From positions 6,262,001 through 6,326,000 of the forward strand of contig JAWQEG010000710.1 of the NCBI GenBank assembly GCA_033782935.1: a stretch of DNA of 64,000 nucleotides, written 5' to 3'. Below, one piece after another: positions 37,785 to 52,399 of this stretch. Below the pieces are notes generated by a model. That model saw only the letters and a list, made by a program, of their open reading frames with translations. It made no database searches and was not told the origin of the DNA. Source of the stretch: Petrolisthes cinctipes (Eukaryota; Arthropoda; Malacostraca; Decapoda; Porcellanidae). The translations under genes and the position numbers were made by a program. The first letter of the stretch is position 1. Every line of letters starts with the position of its first letter.

Positions 37785-40700
37785 ACACCCGAAAATTCGA
37801 TATTTTTGGGTCCCAGAAGCTATCTGTACATGCCTACTCAGATACAGGACCAAAACATGCTGAAAATCGATATTTTAGGTGCCCAAAGTCAATATGTGTA
37901 TGCATCTTCTGCACCCGTTTATATCCTAAATTCAACCTCAAACCTCTCGAAAATTCAATATTTTGGGGTCCCAGAAGCAATCTGTACATGCCTACTCAGT
38001 GCTAGAATATTTTCAAAACAAAGGCCCAAAACATGCTAAAAATCGATATTTTAGGTGCCCAAAGTCGATATCTGAAATTCAGCCACAAAACACACGAAAA
38101 TTCGATATTTTGGGTCCCAGTAGCGATCTGTACATGCCTACTCCGTGTTAGAGTATTTTCAAAATACAGTCCCAAACATACTGAAAATCGATCTTTTAGG
38201 TGCCCAAAAGTCGATATGTGCATGCATCGTCTGCTCCCGTTTATATCTCAATTTCAGGCTCCAAACACCCGAAAATTCGATATTTTTGGGTCCCAGAAGC
38301 TATCTGTACATGCCTACTCAGATACAGGACCAAAACATGCTGAAAATCGATATTTAAGGTACCCAAAGTCAATATGTTTATGCATCTTCTGCACCCGTAT
38401 ATATCCCAAATTCAACCTCAAACCTCCCGAAAATTAGATATTTTTGGGTCCCAGAAGCAATCTGTACATGCCTACTCAGTGCTAGAATATTTTCAAAACA
38501 TAGGCCCAAAACATGCTAAAAATCGATATTTTAGGTGCCCAAAGTCGATATCTCAAATTCAGCCACAAAACACCCGAAAATTCGATATTTTGGGTCCCAG
38601 TAGCGATCTGTACGTACCTACTCGGTGTTAGAGTATTTTCAAAATACAGTCCCAAACATACTGAAAATCGATCTTTTTGGTGTCCAAAAGTCGATATGTG
38701 CATGCATCTTCTGTACCGGTTTATATCTCAATTTCAGGCTCCAAACACCAGAATATTCGGTATTTTGGGGTCCCAGAAGCGATCTGTACATGCCTACTCA
38801 GTGCTAGAATATTTTCAAAATATAGGCCCAAAACATGCTAAAAATCGATATTTTAGGTGCCCAAAGTCGATATCTCAAATTCAGCCACAAAACACCCGAA
38901 AATTCGATATTTTGGGGTCCAAGAAGCGATCTGTACATGCCTACTCCGTGTTAAAGTATTTTCAAAATACAGGCCCAAAACATGATGAAAATCGATATTT
39001 TAGGTTCCCAAAGTCAATATGTGTATGCATCTTCTGCACCCGTTTATATCCCAAATTCAACCTCAAACCTCACGAAAATTCGATATTTATGGCTCCCAGA
39101 AGCAATCTGTACATGCCTACTAAGTGTTAGAATGTTTTCAAAATATAGGCTCAAAACATGCTAAAAATCGATATTTTAAGTGTCCAAAGTCGAGATGTGC
39201 ATGCATCTTCTTTACCCGTTTATATCTCAAATTCAGGCTCAAAACACCCGAAAATTCGGTATTTTTGGGTCCTAGAAGCGATGTGTACATGCCTACTCCT
39301 AGTTAGAATGTTTTCAAGATACAGATCCAAAACATGCTCAATATCGATATTTTAGTTGCCCTAAAGTCGATATGTGCATGCATCTTCAGTACCCGTTTAT
39401 ATCCCAAATGAAGGCTCAAAACACCCGAAAATTCGATATTTTTTGGTCCAAGAAGCGATCTGTACATGCCTACTCCGTGTTAGAGTATTTTCAAAATACA
39501 GGCCCAAAACATGCTGAAAATCGATATTTTAGGTGCCCACAGTCAATATGTGCATGCATCTTCTGTACCCGTTTATATCTCAAATTCAGGCTCAAAACAC
39601 CCGAAAAGTCGATATTTTGGGGTCCCAGAAGCTATCTGTACATGCCTACTCATATACAGGACCAAAACATGCTGAAAATCGATATCTTAGGTAGCCAAAG
39701 TCAATATGTGTATGCATCTTCTGCACCGCTTTAAATCCCAAATTCAACCTCAAACCTCCCGAAAATTCGATATTTTTGGGTCCCAGAAGCGATCTGAACA
39801 TGCCTATTCGGTGCTAGAATATTTTCAAATTATAGGCTCAAAACATGCTAAAAATCGATATTTTAGGTGCCCAAAGTCGATATCTCAAATTCAGCCACAA
39901 AACACCCGAAAATTCGATATTTTGCATTCCCAGAAGCTATCTGAACATGCCTACTCATATACAGACCCAAAACATGCTGAAAATTGATATTTTAGGTGCC
40001 CAAAGTCAATATGTGCATGCATCTTCTGTACCCGTTTATATCTCAAATTCAGGCTCAAAACACACGAAAATTCGATATTTAGAGGTCCCAGAAACGATCT
40101 GTACATGCCTACTCAGTGCTAGAATATTTTCAAAATATAGGCCCAAAACATTCTAAAAATCGATATTTTAGGTGCCCAAAGTTGATATCTCAAATTCAGG
40201 CACAAAACACCCGAAAATTCGATATTTTGGGGTCCCAGAAGCGATCTGTACATGCCTAATCCGTGTTAGAGTATTTTCAAAATACATGCCCAAAACATGC
40301 TGAAAAAAAGATATTTTAGGTGCCCAAACTCAATATGTGCATGCATCTTCTGTACCCGTTTATATCACAAATTCAGACTCAAAACACCTGGAAATTCGAT
40401 ATTTTGGGGTCCCAGAAGCGATCTGTACATGCCTACTCCGTGTTAGAGTATTTTCAAATTACAGGCCCAAAACATGCTGAAAATCGATATTTTAGGTGCC
40501 CTAAGTCAATATGTGCATGCATCTTCAGTACCCGTTTATATCTCAAATTCAAGCTCAAAACACCCGAAAATTCGATATTTTTGGGTCCCAGAAGCTATCT
40601 GTACATGCCTACTCAGATACAGGACCAAAACATGCTGAAAATCGATATTTTAGGTGCCCAAAGTCAATATGTGTATGCATCTTCTGCACCCGTTTATATC

Positions 40701-43700
40701 CTAAATTCAACCTCAAACCTCTCGAAAATTCAATATTTTGGGGTCCCAGAAGCAATCTGTACATGCCTACTCAGTGCTAGAATATTTTCAAAACAAAGGC
40801 CCAAAACATGCTAAAAATCGATATTTTAGGTGCCCAAAGTCGATATCTGAAATTCAGCCACAAAACACACGAAAATTCGATATTTTGGGTCCCAGTAGCG
40901 ATCTGTACATGCCTACTCCGTGTTAGAGTATTTTCAAAATACAGTCCCAAACATACTGAAAATCGATCTTTTAGGTGCCCAAAAGTCGATATGTGCATGC
41001 ATCGTCTGCTCCCGTTTATATCTCAATTTCAGGCTCCAAACACCCGAAAATTCGATATTTTTGGGTCCCAGAAGCTATCTGTACATGCCTACTCAGATAC
41101 AGGACCAAAACATGCTGAAAATCGATATTTAAGGTACCCAAAGTCAATATGTTTATGCATCTTCTGCACCCGTATATATCCCAAATTCAACCTCAAACCT
41201 CCCGAAAATTAGATATTTTTGGGTCCCAGAAGCAATCTGTACATGCCTACTCAGTGCTAGAATATTTTCAAAACATAGGCCCAAAACATGCTAAAAATCG
41301 ATATTTTAGGTGCCCAAAGTCGATATCTCAAATTCAGCCACAAAACACCCGAAAATTCGATATTTTGGGTCCCAGTAGCGATCTGTACGTACCTACTCGG
41401 TGTTAGAGTATTTTCAAAATACAGTCCCAAACATACTGAAAATCGATCTTTTTGGTGTCCAAAAGTCGATATGTGCATGCATCTTCTGTACCCGTTTATA
41501 TCTCAATTTCAGGCTCCAAACACCAGAATATTCGGTATTTTGGGGTCCCAGAAGCGATCTGTACATGCCTACTCAGTGCTAGAATATTTTCAAAATATAG
41601 GCCCAAAACATGCTAAAAATCGATATTTTAGGTGCCCAAAGTCGATATCTCAAATTCAGCCACAAAACACCCGAAAATTCGATATTTTGGGGTCCAAGAA
41701 GCGATCTGTACATGCCTACTCCGTGTTAAAGTATTTTCAAAATACAGGCCCAAAACATGATGAAAATCGATATTTTAGGTTCCCAAAGTCAATATGTGTA
41801 TGCATCTTCTGCACCCGTTTATATCCCAAATTCAACCTCAAACCTCACGAAAATTCGATATTTATGGCTCCCAGAAGCAATCTGTACATGCCTACTAAGT
41901 GTTAGAATGTTTTCAAAATATAGGCTCAAAACATGCTAAAAATCGATATTTTAAGTGTCCAAAGTCGAGATGTGCATGCATCTTCTTTACCCGTTTATAT
42001 CTCAAATTCAGGCTCAAAACACCCGAAAATTCGGTATTTTTGGGTCCTAGAAGCGATGTGTACATGCCTACTCCTAGTTAGAATGTTTTCAAGATACAGA
42101 TCCAAAACATGCTCAATATCGATATTTTAGTTGCCCTAAAGTCGATATGTGCATGTATCTTCAGTACCCGTTTATATCCCAAATGAAGGCTCAAAACACC
42201 CGAAAATTCGATATTTTTTGGTCCAAGAAGCGATCTGTACATGCCTACTCCGTGTTAGAGTATTTTCAAAATACAGGCCCAAAACATGCTGAAAATCGAT
42301 ATTTTAGGTGCCCACAGTCAATATGTGCATGCATCTTCTGTACCCGTTTATATCTCAAATTCAGGCTCAAAACACCCGAAAAGTCGATATTTTGGGGTCC
42401 CAGAAGCTATCTGTACATGCCTACTCATATACAGGACCAAAACATGCTGAAAATCGATATCTTAGGTAGCCAAAGTCAATATGTGTATGCATCTTCTGCA
42501 CCGCTTTAAATCCCAAATTCAACCTCAAACCTCCCGAAAATTCGATATTTTTGGGTCCCAGAAGCGATCTGAACATGCCTATTCGGTGCTAGAATATTTT
42601 CAAATTATAGGCTCAAAACATGCTAAAAATCGATATTTTAGGTGCCCAAAGTCGATATCTCAAATTCAGCCACAAAACACCCGAAAATTCGATATTTTGC
42701 ATTCCCAGAAGCTATCTGAACATGCCTACTCATATACAGACCCAAAACATGCTGAAAATTGATATTTTAGGTGCCCAAAGTCAATATGTGCATGCATCTT
42801 CTGTACCCGTTTATATCTCAAATTCAGGCTCAAAACACACGAAAATTCGATATTTAGAGGTCCCAGAATCGATCTGTACATGCCTACTCAGTGCTAGAAT
42901 ATTTTCAAAATATAGGCCCAAAACATTCTAAAAATCGATATTTTAGGTGCCCAAAGTTGATATCTCAAATTCAGGCACAAAACACCCGAAAATTCGATAT
43001 TTTGGGGTCCCAGAAGCGATCTGTACATGCCTAATCCGTGTTAGAGTATTTTCAAAATACATGCCCAAAACATGCTGAAAAAAAGATATTTTAGGTGCCC
43101 AAACTCAATATGTGCATGCATCTTCTGTACCCGTTTATATCACAAATTCAGACTCAAAACACCTGGAAATTCGATATTTTGGGGTCCCAGAAGCGATCTG
43201 TACATGCCTACTCCGTGTTAGAGTATTTTCAAATTACAGGCCCAAAACATGCTGAAAATCGATATTTTAGGTGCCCTAAGTCAATATGTGCATGCATCTT
43301 CAGTACCCGTTTATATCTCAAATTCAAGCTCAAAACACCCGAAAATTCGATATTTTTGGGTCCCAGAAGCTATCTGTACATGCCTACTCAGATACAGGAC
43401 CAAAACATGCTGAAAATCGATATTTTAGGTGCCCAAAGTCAATATGTGTATGCATCTTCTGCACCCGTTTATATCCTAAATTCAACCTCAAACCTCTCGA
43501 AAATTCAATATTTTGGGGTCCCAGAAGCAATCTGTACATGCCTACTCAGTGCTAGAATATTTTCAAAACAAAGGCCCAAAACATGCTAAAAATCGATATT
43601 TTAGGTGCCCAAAGTCGATATCTGAAATTCAGCCACAAAACACACGAAAATTCGATATTTTGGGTCCCAGTAGCGATCTGTACATGCCTACTCCGTGTTA

Positions 43701-46126
43701 GAGTATTTTCAAAATACAGTCCCAAACATACTGAAAATCGATCTTTTAGGTGCCCAAAAGTCGATATGTGCATGCATCGTCTGCTCCCGTTTATATCTCA
43801 ATTTCAGGCTCCAAACACCCGAAAATTCGATATTTTTGGGTCCCAGAAGCTATCTGTACATGCCTACTCAGATACAGGACCAAAACATGCTGAAAATCGA
43901 TATTTAAGGTACCCAAAGTCAATATGTTTATGCATCTTCTGCACCCGTATATATCCCAAATTCAACCTCAAACCTCCCGAAAATTAGATATTTTTGGGTC
44001 CCAGAAGCAATCTGTACATGCCTACTCAGTGCTAGAATATTTTCAAAACATAGGCCCAAAACATGCTAAAAATCGATATTTTAGGTGCCCAAAGTCGATA
44101 TCTCAAATTCAGCCACAAAACACCCGAAAATTCGATATTTTGGGTCCCAGTAGCGATCTGTACGTACCTACTCGGTGTTAGAGTATTTTCAAAATACAGT
44201 CCCAAACATACTGAAAATCGATCTTTTTGGTGTCCAAAAGTCGATATGTGCATGCATCTTCTGTACCCGTTTATATCTCAATTTCAGGCTCCAAACACCA
44301 GAATATTCGGTATTTTGGGGTCCCAGAAGCGATCTGTACATGCCTACTCAGTGCTAGAATATTTTCAAAATATAGGCCCAAAACATGCTAAAAATCGATA
44401 TTTTAGGTGCCCAAAGTCGATATCTCAAATTCAGCCACAAAACACCCGAAAATTCGATATTTTGGGGTCCAAGAAGCGATCTGTACATGCCTACTCCGTG
44501 TTAAAGTATTTTCAAAATACAGGCCCAAAACATGATGAAAATCGATATTTTAGGTTCCCAAAGTCAATATGTGTATGCATCTTCTGCACCCGTTTATATC
44601 CCAAATTCAACCTCAAACCTCACGAAAATTCGATATTTATGGCTCCCAGAAGCAATCTGTACATGCCTACTAAGTGTTAGAATGTTTTCAAAATATAGGC
44701 TCAAAACATGCTAAAAATCGATATTTTAAGTGTCCAAAGTCGAGATGTGCATGCATCTTCTTTACCCGTTTATATCTCAAATTCAGGCTCAAAACACCCG
44801 AAAATTCGGTATTTTTGGGTCCTAGAAGCGATGTGTACATGCCTACTCCTAGTTAGAATGTTTTCAAGATACAGATCCAAAACATGCTCAATATCGATAT
44901 TTTAGTTGCCCTAAAGTCGATATGTGCATGCATCTTCAGTACCCGTTTATATCCCAAATGAAGGCTCAAAACACCCGAAAATTCGATATTTTTTGGTCCA
45001 AGAAGCGATCTGTACATGCCTACTCCGTGTTAGAGTATTTTCAAAATACAGGCCCAAAACATGCTGAAAATCGATATTTTAGGTGCCCACAGTCAATATG
45101 TGCATGCATCTTCTGTACCCGTTTATATCTCAAATTCAGGCTCAAAACACCCGAAAAGTCGATATTTTGGGGTCCCAGAAGCTATCTGTACATGCCTACT
45201 CATATACAGGACCAAAACATGCTGAAAATCGATATCTTAGGTAGCCAAAGTCAATATGTGTATGCATCTTCTGCACCGCTTTAAATCCCAAATTCAACCT
45301 CAAACCTCCCGAAAATTCGATATTTTTGGGTCCCAGAAGCGATCTGAACATGCCTATTCGGTGCTAGAATATTTTCAAATTATAGGCTCAAAACATGCTA
45401 AAAATCGATATTTTAGGTGCCCAAAGTCGATATCTCAAATTCAGCCACAAAACACCCGAAAATTCGATATTTTGCATTCCCAGAAGCTATCTGAACATGC
45501 CTACTCATATACAGACCCAAAACATGCTGAAAATTGATATTTTAGGTGCCCAAAGTCAATATGTGCATGCATCTTCTGTACCCGTTTATATCTCAAATTC
45601 AGGCTCAAAACACACGAAAATTCGATATTTAGAGGTCCCAGAAACGATCTGTACATGCCTACTCAGTGCTAGAATATTTTCAAAATATAGGCCCAAAACA
45701 TTCTAAAAATCGATATTTTAGGTGCCCAAAGTTGATATCTCAAATTCAGGCACAAAACACCCGAAAATTCGATATTTTGGGGTCCCAGAAGCGATCTGTA
45801 CATGCCTAATCCGTGTTAGAGTATTTTCAAAATACATGCCCAAAACATGCTGAAAAAAAGATATTTTAGGTGCCCAAACTCAATATGTGCATGCATCTTC
45901 TGTACCCGTTTATATCACAAATTCAGACTCAAAACACCTGGAAATTCGATATTTTGGGGTCCCAGAAGCGATCTGTACATGCCTACTCCGTGTTAGAGTA
46001 TTTTCAAATTACAGGCCCAAAACATGCTGAAAATCGATATTTTAGGTGCCCTAAGTCAATATGTGCATGCATCTTCAGTACCCGTTTATATCTCAAATTC
46101 AAGCTCAAAACACCCGAAAATTCGAT
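37785..46126 (+). repeat. Higher-order repeat A: 2,775-bp unit (17 monomers), about 3.0 copies
   Basis: Identical landmarks recur at exactly 2,775 bp, for example 38,513 / 41,288 / 44,063 and 39,372 / 42,147 / 44,922. Stepping through one unit by its CCCAAAACATG landmark from 37,856 to 40,631 gives monomer lengths 176, 145, 159, 176, 145, 177, 147, 176, 176, 177, 158, 176, 129, 176, 147, 177 and 158, which sum to 2,775. Only a handful of substitutions separate copies (for example near 38,716, 42,155 and 42,868). The left edge diverges near 37,785 and the right edge near 46,127. Confidence 0.9.
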
Positions 46127-47549
46127 GTTTTGGGGTCCAAGAAGCGATCTGTAAATGCCTACTCCGTGTTATAGTATTTTCAAAATACGGGCCCAAAACA
46201 TGCTTAATCGATGTTTTAGGTGCATAAAGTCAATATGTGCATGCATCTTCTGTTCCCGTTTATATCACAAATTCAGGCTCAAAACACCCGGAAATTCGAT
46301 ATTTTGGGGTCCCAGAAGCAATTTGTACATGCCTACTCAGTGCTAGAATATTTTCAAAATATAGGCCCAAAACATGCTAAAAATCGATATTTTAGGTGCA
46401 AAGAGTCGATATCTCACATTCATGCCCAAAACACCCGAAAATTCGATATTTTGAGGTCCCAAAATCGATCTGTACATGCCTACTCCGTGTTAGAGTATTT
46501 TCATATTACAGGCCCAAAAAATGTTGAAAATCGATATCATAGGTACTCAAAGTCAATATGTGTATGCATCTTCTGCACCCGTTTATATCTCAAATTCAGG
46601 CTCAAAACACCCGAAAATACGATGTTTTGGGGTCTAAGAAGTGATCTGTACATGCCTACTCCGTGTTATAGTATTTTCAAAATACAGGCCCGAAACGTGC
46701 TGAAAATCGATATTTTAGGTGCATCAAGTCAATATGTGCATGCATCTTCTATACCCGTTTATATCACAAATTCAGGCTCAAAACACCCGGAAATTCGATA
46801 TTTTGGGGTCACAAATGCGATCTGTACATGCCTAATCCGTGTTAGAGTATTTTCAAAATACATGCCCAAAACATGCTAAAAATCGATATTTTAGGTGCCC
46901 AAACTCAATATGTGCATGCATCTTCTGTACCCGTTTATATCACAAATTCAGACTCAAAACACCTGGAAATTCGATATTTTGGGATCCCAGAAGCGATCTG
47001 TGCATTCCTACTCAGTGCTAGAATATTTTCAAGATACAGACCCAAAACATACTCGAAATCGATATTTTAGGTGCCCAAAAGTCGATATGTGCATGCATCT
47101 TCAGTACCCGTTTATATCTCAAATTCAGGCTCAAAACAACCGAAAATACGATGTTTTGGGGTCCCAGAAGCGATCTGTACATGCCTACTCCGTGTTAGAA
47201 TATTTTTAAAATACAGGCCCAAAACATACTGAAAATCGATCTTTTAGGTGCCCATAAGTGGATATGTGCATGCATAATCTGTACCCATTTATATCTCAAA
47301 TTCGGGCTACAAACACCAGAAAAATTCGATGTTATGGGGTCCCAGAAGCGATCTGTACATGCCTACTCAGTGCTAGAATGTTTTCAAAATATAGGCCCAA
47401 AACATGCTAAAAATCGATATTTTAGGTACCCAAAGTTGATATCTCAAATGCAGGCACAAAACACCCGAAAATTCGATATTTTGGGGTCCCAGAAGCGATC
47501 TGTACATGCCTAATCCGTGTTAGAGTATTTTCAAAATACATGCCCAAAA

Positions 47550-49600
47550 CATGCTGAAAATTGATATTTTAGGTGCCCAAACTCAATATGTGCATGCATC
47601 TTCTGTACCCGTTTATATCACAAATTCAGACTCAAAACACCTGGAAATTCGATATTTTGGGGTCCCAGAAGCGATCTGTACATGCCTACTCCATGTTAGA
47701 GTATTTTCAAATTACAGGCCCAAAACATGCTGAAAATCGATATTTTAGGTGCCCTAAGTCAATATGTGCATGCATCTTCAGTACCCGTTTATATCTCAAA
47801 TTCAAGCTAAAAACACCCGAAAATTCGATGTTTTGGGGTCTAAGAAGCGATCTGTACATGCCTACTCCGTGTTATAGTATTTTTAAAATACGGGCCCAAA
47901 ACATGCTTAATCGATATTTTAGGTGCATAAAGTCAATATGTGCATGCATCTTCTGTTCCCGTTTATATCACAAATTCAGGCTCAAAACACCCGGAATTTC
48001 GATATTTTGGGGTCCCAGAAGCGATTTGTACATGCCTACTCAGTGCTAAAATATTTTCAAAATATAGGCCCAAAACATGCTAAAAATCGATATTTTAGGT
48101 GCAAAGAGTCGATATCTGACATTCAGGCCCAAAACACCTGAAAATTCGATATTTTGAGGTCCCAAAACCGATCTGTACATGCCTACTCCGTGTTAGAGTA
48201 TTTTCATATTACAGGCCCAAAAAATGTTGAAAATCGATATTATAGGTACTCAAAGTCAATATGTGTATGCATCTTCTGCACCCGTTTATATCTCAAATTC
48301 ATGCTCAAAACACCCGAAAATACCATGTTTTGGGGTCTAAGAAGCGATCTGTACATGCCTACTCCGTGTTATAGTATTTTCAAAATACAGGCCCGAAACG
48401 TGCTGAAAATCGATATTTTAGGTGCATAAAGTCAATATGTGCATGCATCTTCTATACCCGTTTATATCACAAATTCAGGCTCAAAACACCCGGAAATTCG
48501 ATATTTTGAGGCCCCAAATTCGATCTGTACATGCCTAATCCGTGTTAGAGTATTTTCAAAATACATGCCCAAAACATGCTAAAAATTGATATTTTAGGTG
48601 CCCAAACTCAATATGTGCATGCATCTTCTGTACCCGTTTATATCACAAATTCAGACTCAAAACACCTGGAAATTCGATATTTTGGGGTCCCAGAAGCGAT
48701 CTGTACATGCCTACTCCGTGTTAGAGTATTTTCAAATTACAGGCCCAAAACATGCTGAAAATCGATATTTTAGGTGCCCTAAGTCAATATGTGCATGCAT
48801 CTTCAGTACCCGTTTATATCTCAAATTCAAGCTCAAAACACCCGAAAATTCGATGTTTTGGGGTTCAAGAAGCGATCTGTACATGCCTACTCCGTGTTGT
48901 AGTATTTTTAAAATACGGGCCCAAAACATGCTTAATCGATATTTTAGGTGCATAAAGTCAATATGTGCATGCATCTTCTGTTCCCGTTTATATCACAAAT
49001 TCAGGCTCAAAACACCCGGAATTTCGATATTTTGGGGTCCCAGAAGCGATTTGTACATGCCTACTCAGTGCTAGAATATTTTCAAAATATAGGCCCAAAA
49101 CATGCTAAAAATCGATATTTTAGGTGCAAAGAGTCGATATCTCACATTCAGGCCCAAAACACCTGAAAATTCGATATTTTGAGGTCCCAAAACCGATCTG
49201 TACATGCCTACTCCGTGTTAGAGTATTTTCATATTACAGGCCCAAAAAATGTTGAAAATCGATATTATAGGTACTCAAAGTCAATATGTGTATGCATCTT
49301 CTGCACCCGTTTATATCTCAAATTCAGGCTCAAAACACCCGAAAATACGATGTTTTGGGGTCTAAGAAGCGATCTGTACATGTCTACTCCGTGTTATAGT
49401 ATTTTCAAAATACAGGCCCGAAACGTGCTGAAAATCGATATTTTAGGTGCATAAATTCAATATGTGCATGCATCTTCTATACCCGTTTATATCACAAATT
49501 CAGGCTCAAAACACCCGGAAATTCGATATTTTGAGGTCCCAAATTCGATCTGTACATGCCTAATCCGTGTTAGAGTATTTTCAAAATACATGCCCAAAAC
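47550..49600 (+). repeat. Six-monomer tandem duplication, 1,025 bp
   Basis: Landmarks at 47,573 and 48,598, 47,923 and 48,948, and 48,154 and 49,179 are all 1,025 bp apart. This equals five full-length monomers plus one monomer with the half-A deletion. Confidence 0.75.
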
Positions 49601-52399
49601 ATGCTAAAAATCGATATTTTAGGTGCCCAAACTCAATATGTGCATGCATCTTCTGTACCCGTTTATATCACAAATTCAGACTCAAAACACCTGGAAATTC
49701 GATATTTTGGGATCCCAGAAGCGATCTGTGCATTCCTACTCAGTGCTAGAATATTTTCAAGATACAGACCCAAAACATACTCAAAATCGATATTTTAGGT
49801 GCCCAAAAGTCGATATGTGCATGCATCTTCAGTACCCGTTTATATCTCAAATTCAGGCTCAAAACACCCGAAAATACGATGTTTTGGGGTCCCAGAAGCG
49901 ATCTGTACATGCCTACTCCGTGTTAGAATATTTTTAAATTACAGGCCCAAAACATACTGAAAATCGATCTTTTAGGTGCCCAAAAGTGGATATGTGCATG
50001 CATCTTCAGTATCCGTTTATATCTCAAATTCTGGCTACAAACACCAGAAAAATTCGATATTTTGGGGTCCCAGAAGCGATCTGTACATGCCTACTCAGTG
50101 CTAGAATATTTTCAAAATATAGGCCCAAAACATGCTAAAATCGATATTTTAGGTGCCCAAAGTTGATATCTCAAATTCAGGCACAAAACACCCGAAAATT
50201 CGATATTTTGGGGTCCCAGAAGCGATCTGTACATGCCTAATCCGTGTTAGAGTATTTTCAAAATACATGCCCAAAACATGCTGAAAATTGATATTTTAGG
50301 TGCCCAAACTCAATATGTGCATGCATCTTCTGTACCCGTTTATATCACAAATTCAGACTCAAAACACCTGGAAATTCGATATTTTGGGATCCCAGAAGCA
50401 AACTGTACATGCCTACTCCGTGTTAGAGTATTTTCAAGATACAGACCCAAAACATGCTGAAAATCGATATTTTAGGTGCCCAAAAGTCGATATGTGCATG
50501 CATCTTCAGTACCCGTTTATATCTCAAATTCAAGCTCAAAACACCCGAAAATACGATGTTTTGGAGTCCCAGAAGCGATCTGTACATGCCTACTCCGTGT
50601 TAGAATATTTTTAAAATACAGGCCCAAAACATACTGAAAATCGATATTTTAGGTGCCCAAAAGTGGATATGTGCATGCATCTTCAGTACCCGTTTATATC
50701 TCAAATTCGGGCTACAAACACTAGAAAAATTCGATATTTTGGGGTCCCAGAAGCGATCTGTACATGCCTACTCAGTGCTAGAAAATTTTCAAAATATAGG
50801 CCCAAAACATGCTAAAAATCGATATTTTAGGTGCAAAGAGTCGATATCTCAAATTCAGGCACAAAACACCCGAAAATTCGATATTTTAGGGTCCCAGAAG
50901 CGATCTGTACATGCCTAATCCGTGTTAGAGTATTTTTAAAATTAAAGGACCAAAAAATGTTGAAAATCGATATTATAGGTACTCAAAGTCAATATGTGTA
51001 TGCATCTTCTGCACCCGTTTATATCTCAAATTCAGGCTCAAAACACCCGAAAATACGATGTTTTGGGGTCTAAGAAGCGATCTGTACATGCCTACTCCTT
51101 GTTATAGTATTTTCAAAATACATGCCCAAAACATGCTGAAAATCGATATTTTAGGTGCCCAAACTCAATATGTGCATGCATCTTCTGTACCCGTTTATAT
51201 CACAAATTCAGACTCAAAACACCTGGAAATTCGATATTTTGGGGTCCCAGAAGCGATCTGTACATGCCTACTCCGTGTTAGAGTATTTTCAAATTACAGG
51301 CCCAAAACATGCTGAAAATCGATATTTTAGGTGCCCTAAGTCAATATGTGCATGCATCTTCAGTACCCGTTTATATCTCAAATTCAAGCTCAAAACACCC
51401 GAAAATTCGATGTTTTGGGGTCCAAGAAGCGATCTGTACATGCCTACTCCGTGTTATAGTATTTTTAAAATACTGGCCCAAAACATGCTTAATCGATATT
51501 TTAGGTGCATAAAGTCAATATGTGCATGCATCTCAAAACACCCGGAATTTCGATATTTTGGGGTCCCAGAAGCGATTTGTACATGCCTACTCAGTGCTAG
51601 AATATTTTCAAAATATAGGCCCAAAACATGCTAAAAATCGATATTTTAGGTGCAAAGAGTCGATATCTCACATTCAGGCCCAAAACACCTGAAAATTCGA
51701 TATTTTGAGGTCCCAAAACCGATCTGTACATGCCTACTCCGTGTTAGAGTATTTTCATATTACAGGCCCAAAAAATGTTGAAAATCGATATTATAGGTAC
51801 TCAAAGTCAATATGTGTATGCATCTTCTGCACCCGTTTATATCACAAATTCAGACTCAAAACACCTGGAAATTCGATATTTTGGGGTCCCAGAAGCAATC
51901 TGTACATGCCTACTCCGTGTTATAGTATTTTCAAAATACGGGCCCAAAACATGCTTAATCGATATTTTAGGTGCATAAAGTCAATATGTGCATGCATCTT
52001 CTGTTCCCGTTTATATCACAAATTCAGGCTCAAAACACCCGGAAATTCGAGATTTTGGGGTCCCAGAAGCGATTTGTACATGCCTTCTCAGTGCTAGAAT
52101 ATTTTCAAAATATAGGCCCAAAACATGCTAAAAATCGATATTTTAGGTGCAAAGAGTCGATATCTCACATTCAGGCCCAAAACACCCGAAAATTCGATAT
52201 TTTAAGGTCCCAAAACCGATCTGTACATGCCTACTCCGTGTTAGAGGATTTTTAAAATTAAAGGCCCAAAAAATGTTGAAAATCGATATTATAGGTACTC
52301 AAAGTCAATATGTGTATGCATCTTCTGCACCCGTTTATATCTCAAATTCAGGCTCAAAACACCCGAAAATACGATGTTTTGGGGTCTAAGAAGCGATCT

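Noticed and set aside
51520..51545. Apparent rearranged monomer with GCATGCATCTCAAAACACC
   Set aside because: Explained by a single internal deletion in one monomer; it does not recur.
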